Shown piece after piece: positions 63,819 to 64,000 of a stretch of 64,000 nt of DNA (the first letter of the stretch is position 1; every line of letters begins with the position of its first letter). The position numbers and the translations under genes were made by a program. This DNA is from Lewinellaceae bacterium. Its GTDB lineage: Bacteria; Bacteroidota; Bacteroidia; Chitinophagales; Saprospiraceae. The notes beneath the pieces were generated by a model. It was not told the DNA's origin. It saw only the letters and a program-made list of their open reading frames with translations, and did no database searches. The stretch lies in the NCBI GenBank assembly GCA_020636105.1, contig JACJYL010000001.1, positions 4,486,001 to 4,550,000 on the forward strand, read 5' to 3'.

Positions 63819-64000
63819 TTATTTTTCCAACGGTCGTCTTTTGACCCCGGTGGAAGTCATCTTTACCGGATTGATATAGCCGGATTTGTCAAAAGTCAGT
63901 CGGTCGATACAGGTTTCCCGATGGTGGGGGTCGCTTGTGCCGACGGGTCTGCGGTGGTATACAATATAATGTTCGTCCGTACCCGGAATGGAGATCACCG
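63819..64000 (-). CDS. GH43-type glycosidase, C-terminal end
   Basis: Partial: the 5' part lies beyond the window edge. The 60 visible residues include VISIPGTDEHYIVYHRRP, then HHRETCIDRLTFDKSGYI and NPVKMTSTGV, the usual end of the five-bladed propeller in GH43 arabinofuranosidases/xylosidases. Another plant cell-wall enzyme, near the decayed DUF5685 gene and lipase. Domain architecture cannot be stated. Confidence 0.7.
   Translation of the reverse strand, partial: VISIPGTDEHYIVYHRRPVGTSDPHHRETCIDRLTFDKSGYINPVKMTSTGVKRRPLEK

Noticed and set aside
1..64000. tRNA, rRNA, prophage, integrase or transposase genes
   Set aside because: Looked for and not seen; the S74 and G2-like domains are in secreted host-type proteins, not in a phage gene cluster.

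Overview
The window reads as chromosomal DNA of a Bacteroidota bacterium, most likely of the Saprospiraceae/Saprospiria type. Evidence: many secreted proteins end in the type IX secretion (T9SS) C-terminal sorting domain; several genes carry TAnnTTTG-type -7 promoter elements; there is a one-protein hybrid two-component regulator; and several families typical of this phylum occur (Lacal_2735, DUF5685, RhlE-type helicase, tail-fibre-like proteins with a SYQAVVRDA-type N-terminus). No rRNA, tRNA, CRISPR array, phage or transposase gene is visible.

Layout. 1-5336: 3' part of a giant repeat adhesin (78-residue units arranged in a 7-unit, 1638-bp super-repeat). 5521-8773: dicarboxylate-type transporter, DUF4395 membrane protein and a decayed GH105 gene. 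9215-18856: cold-shock-domain protein, T9SS protein, large secreted esterase-like hydrolase and a hybrid histidine kinase/response regulator. 19040-28246: secreted-protein island containing two copies of a module (small T9SS protein followed by a tail-fibre-like protein with a predicted self-cleaving S74- or G2-like C-terminus), a C70-like cysteine protease with a lipoprotein partner, and a truncated copy of the small protein. 28383-33093: RhlE helicase, aldo/keto reductase, GH47 lipoprotein, small coiled-coil protein. 33161-37681: giant sialidase-like/LamG/PKD T9SS protein. 37965-38727: non-coding tandem repeat of about 298 bp. 38761-48660: plant-polysaccharide genes (GH53, GH3, mannonate dehydratase, GH67) with a divergent LacI regulator. 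48828-64000: mostly minus-strand housekeeping and small membrane genes (YceI, pirin, AraC, desaturase, 2OG oxygenase, GNAT, DUF4350, BphX-like, MscS, ABC-F), ending in the C-terminus of a GH43 enzyme.

The 38.7-48.7 kb block is a coherent glucuronoxylan/galactan degradation locus: GH67 removes (methyl)glucuronic acid from xylo-oligosaccharides, GH3 trims xylose, GH53 cuts galactan, and UxuA dehydrates D-mannonate. A palindrome with a central CG between GH67 and lacI is a good candidate operator. The SDR gene expected between GH67 and uxuA has been reduced to a 24-codon scar by an apparent internal deletion at a short repeat.

A recurring theme is small-scale gene decay: GH105 (truncated and frameshifted), the SDR scar, a DUF4440/SnoaL-like tail behind mscS, a frameshifted DUF5685 head behind the ABC-F gene, and a truncated fibre-module partner. 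Intergenic DNA also carries hairpin-rich repeat elements, one bounded by 19-bp inverted repeats.
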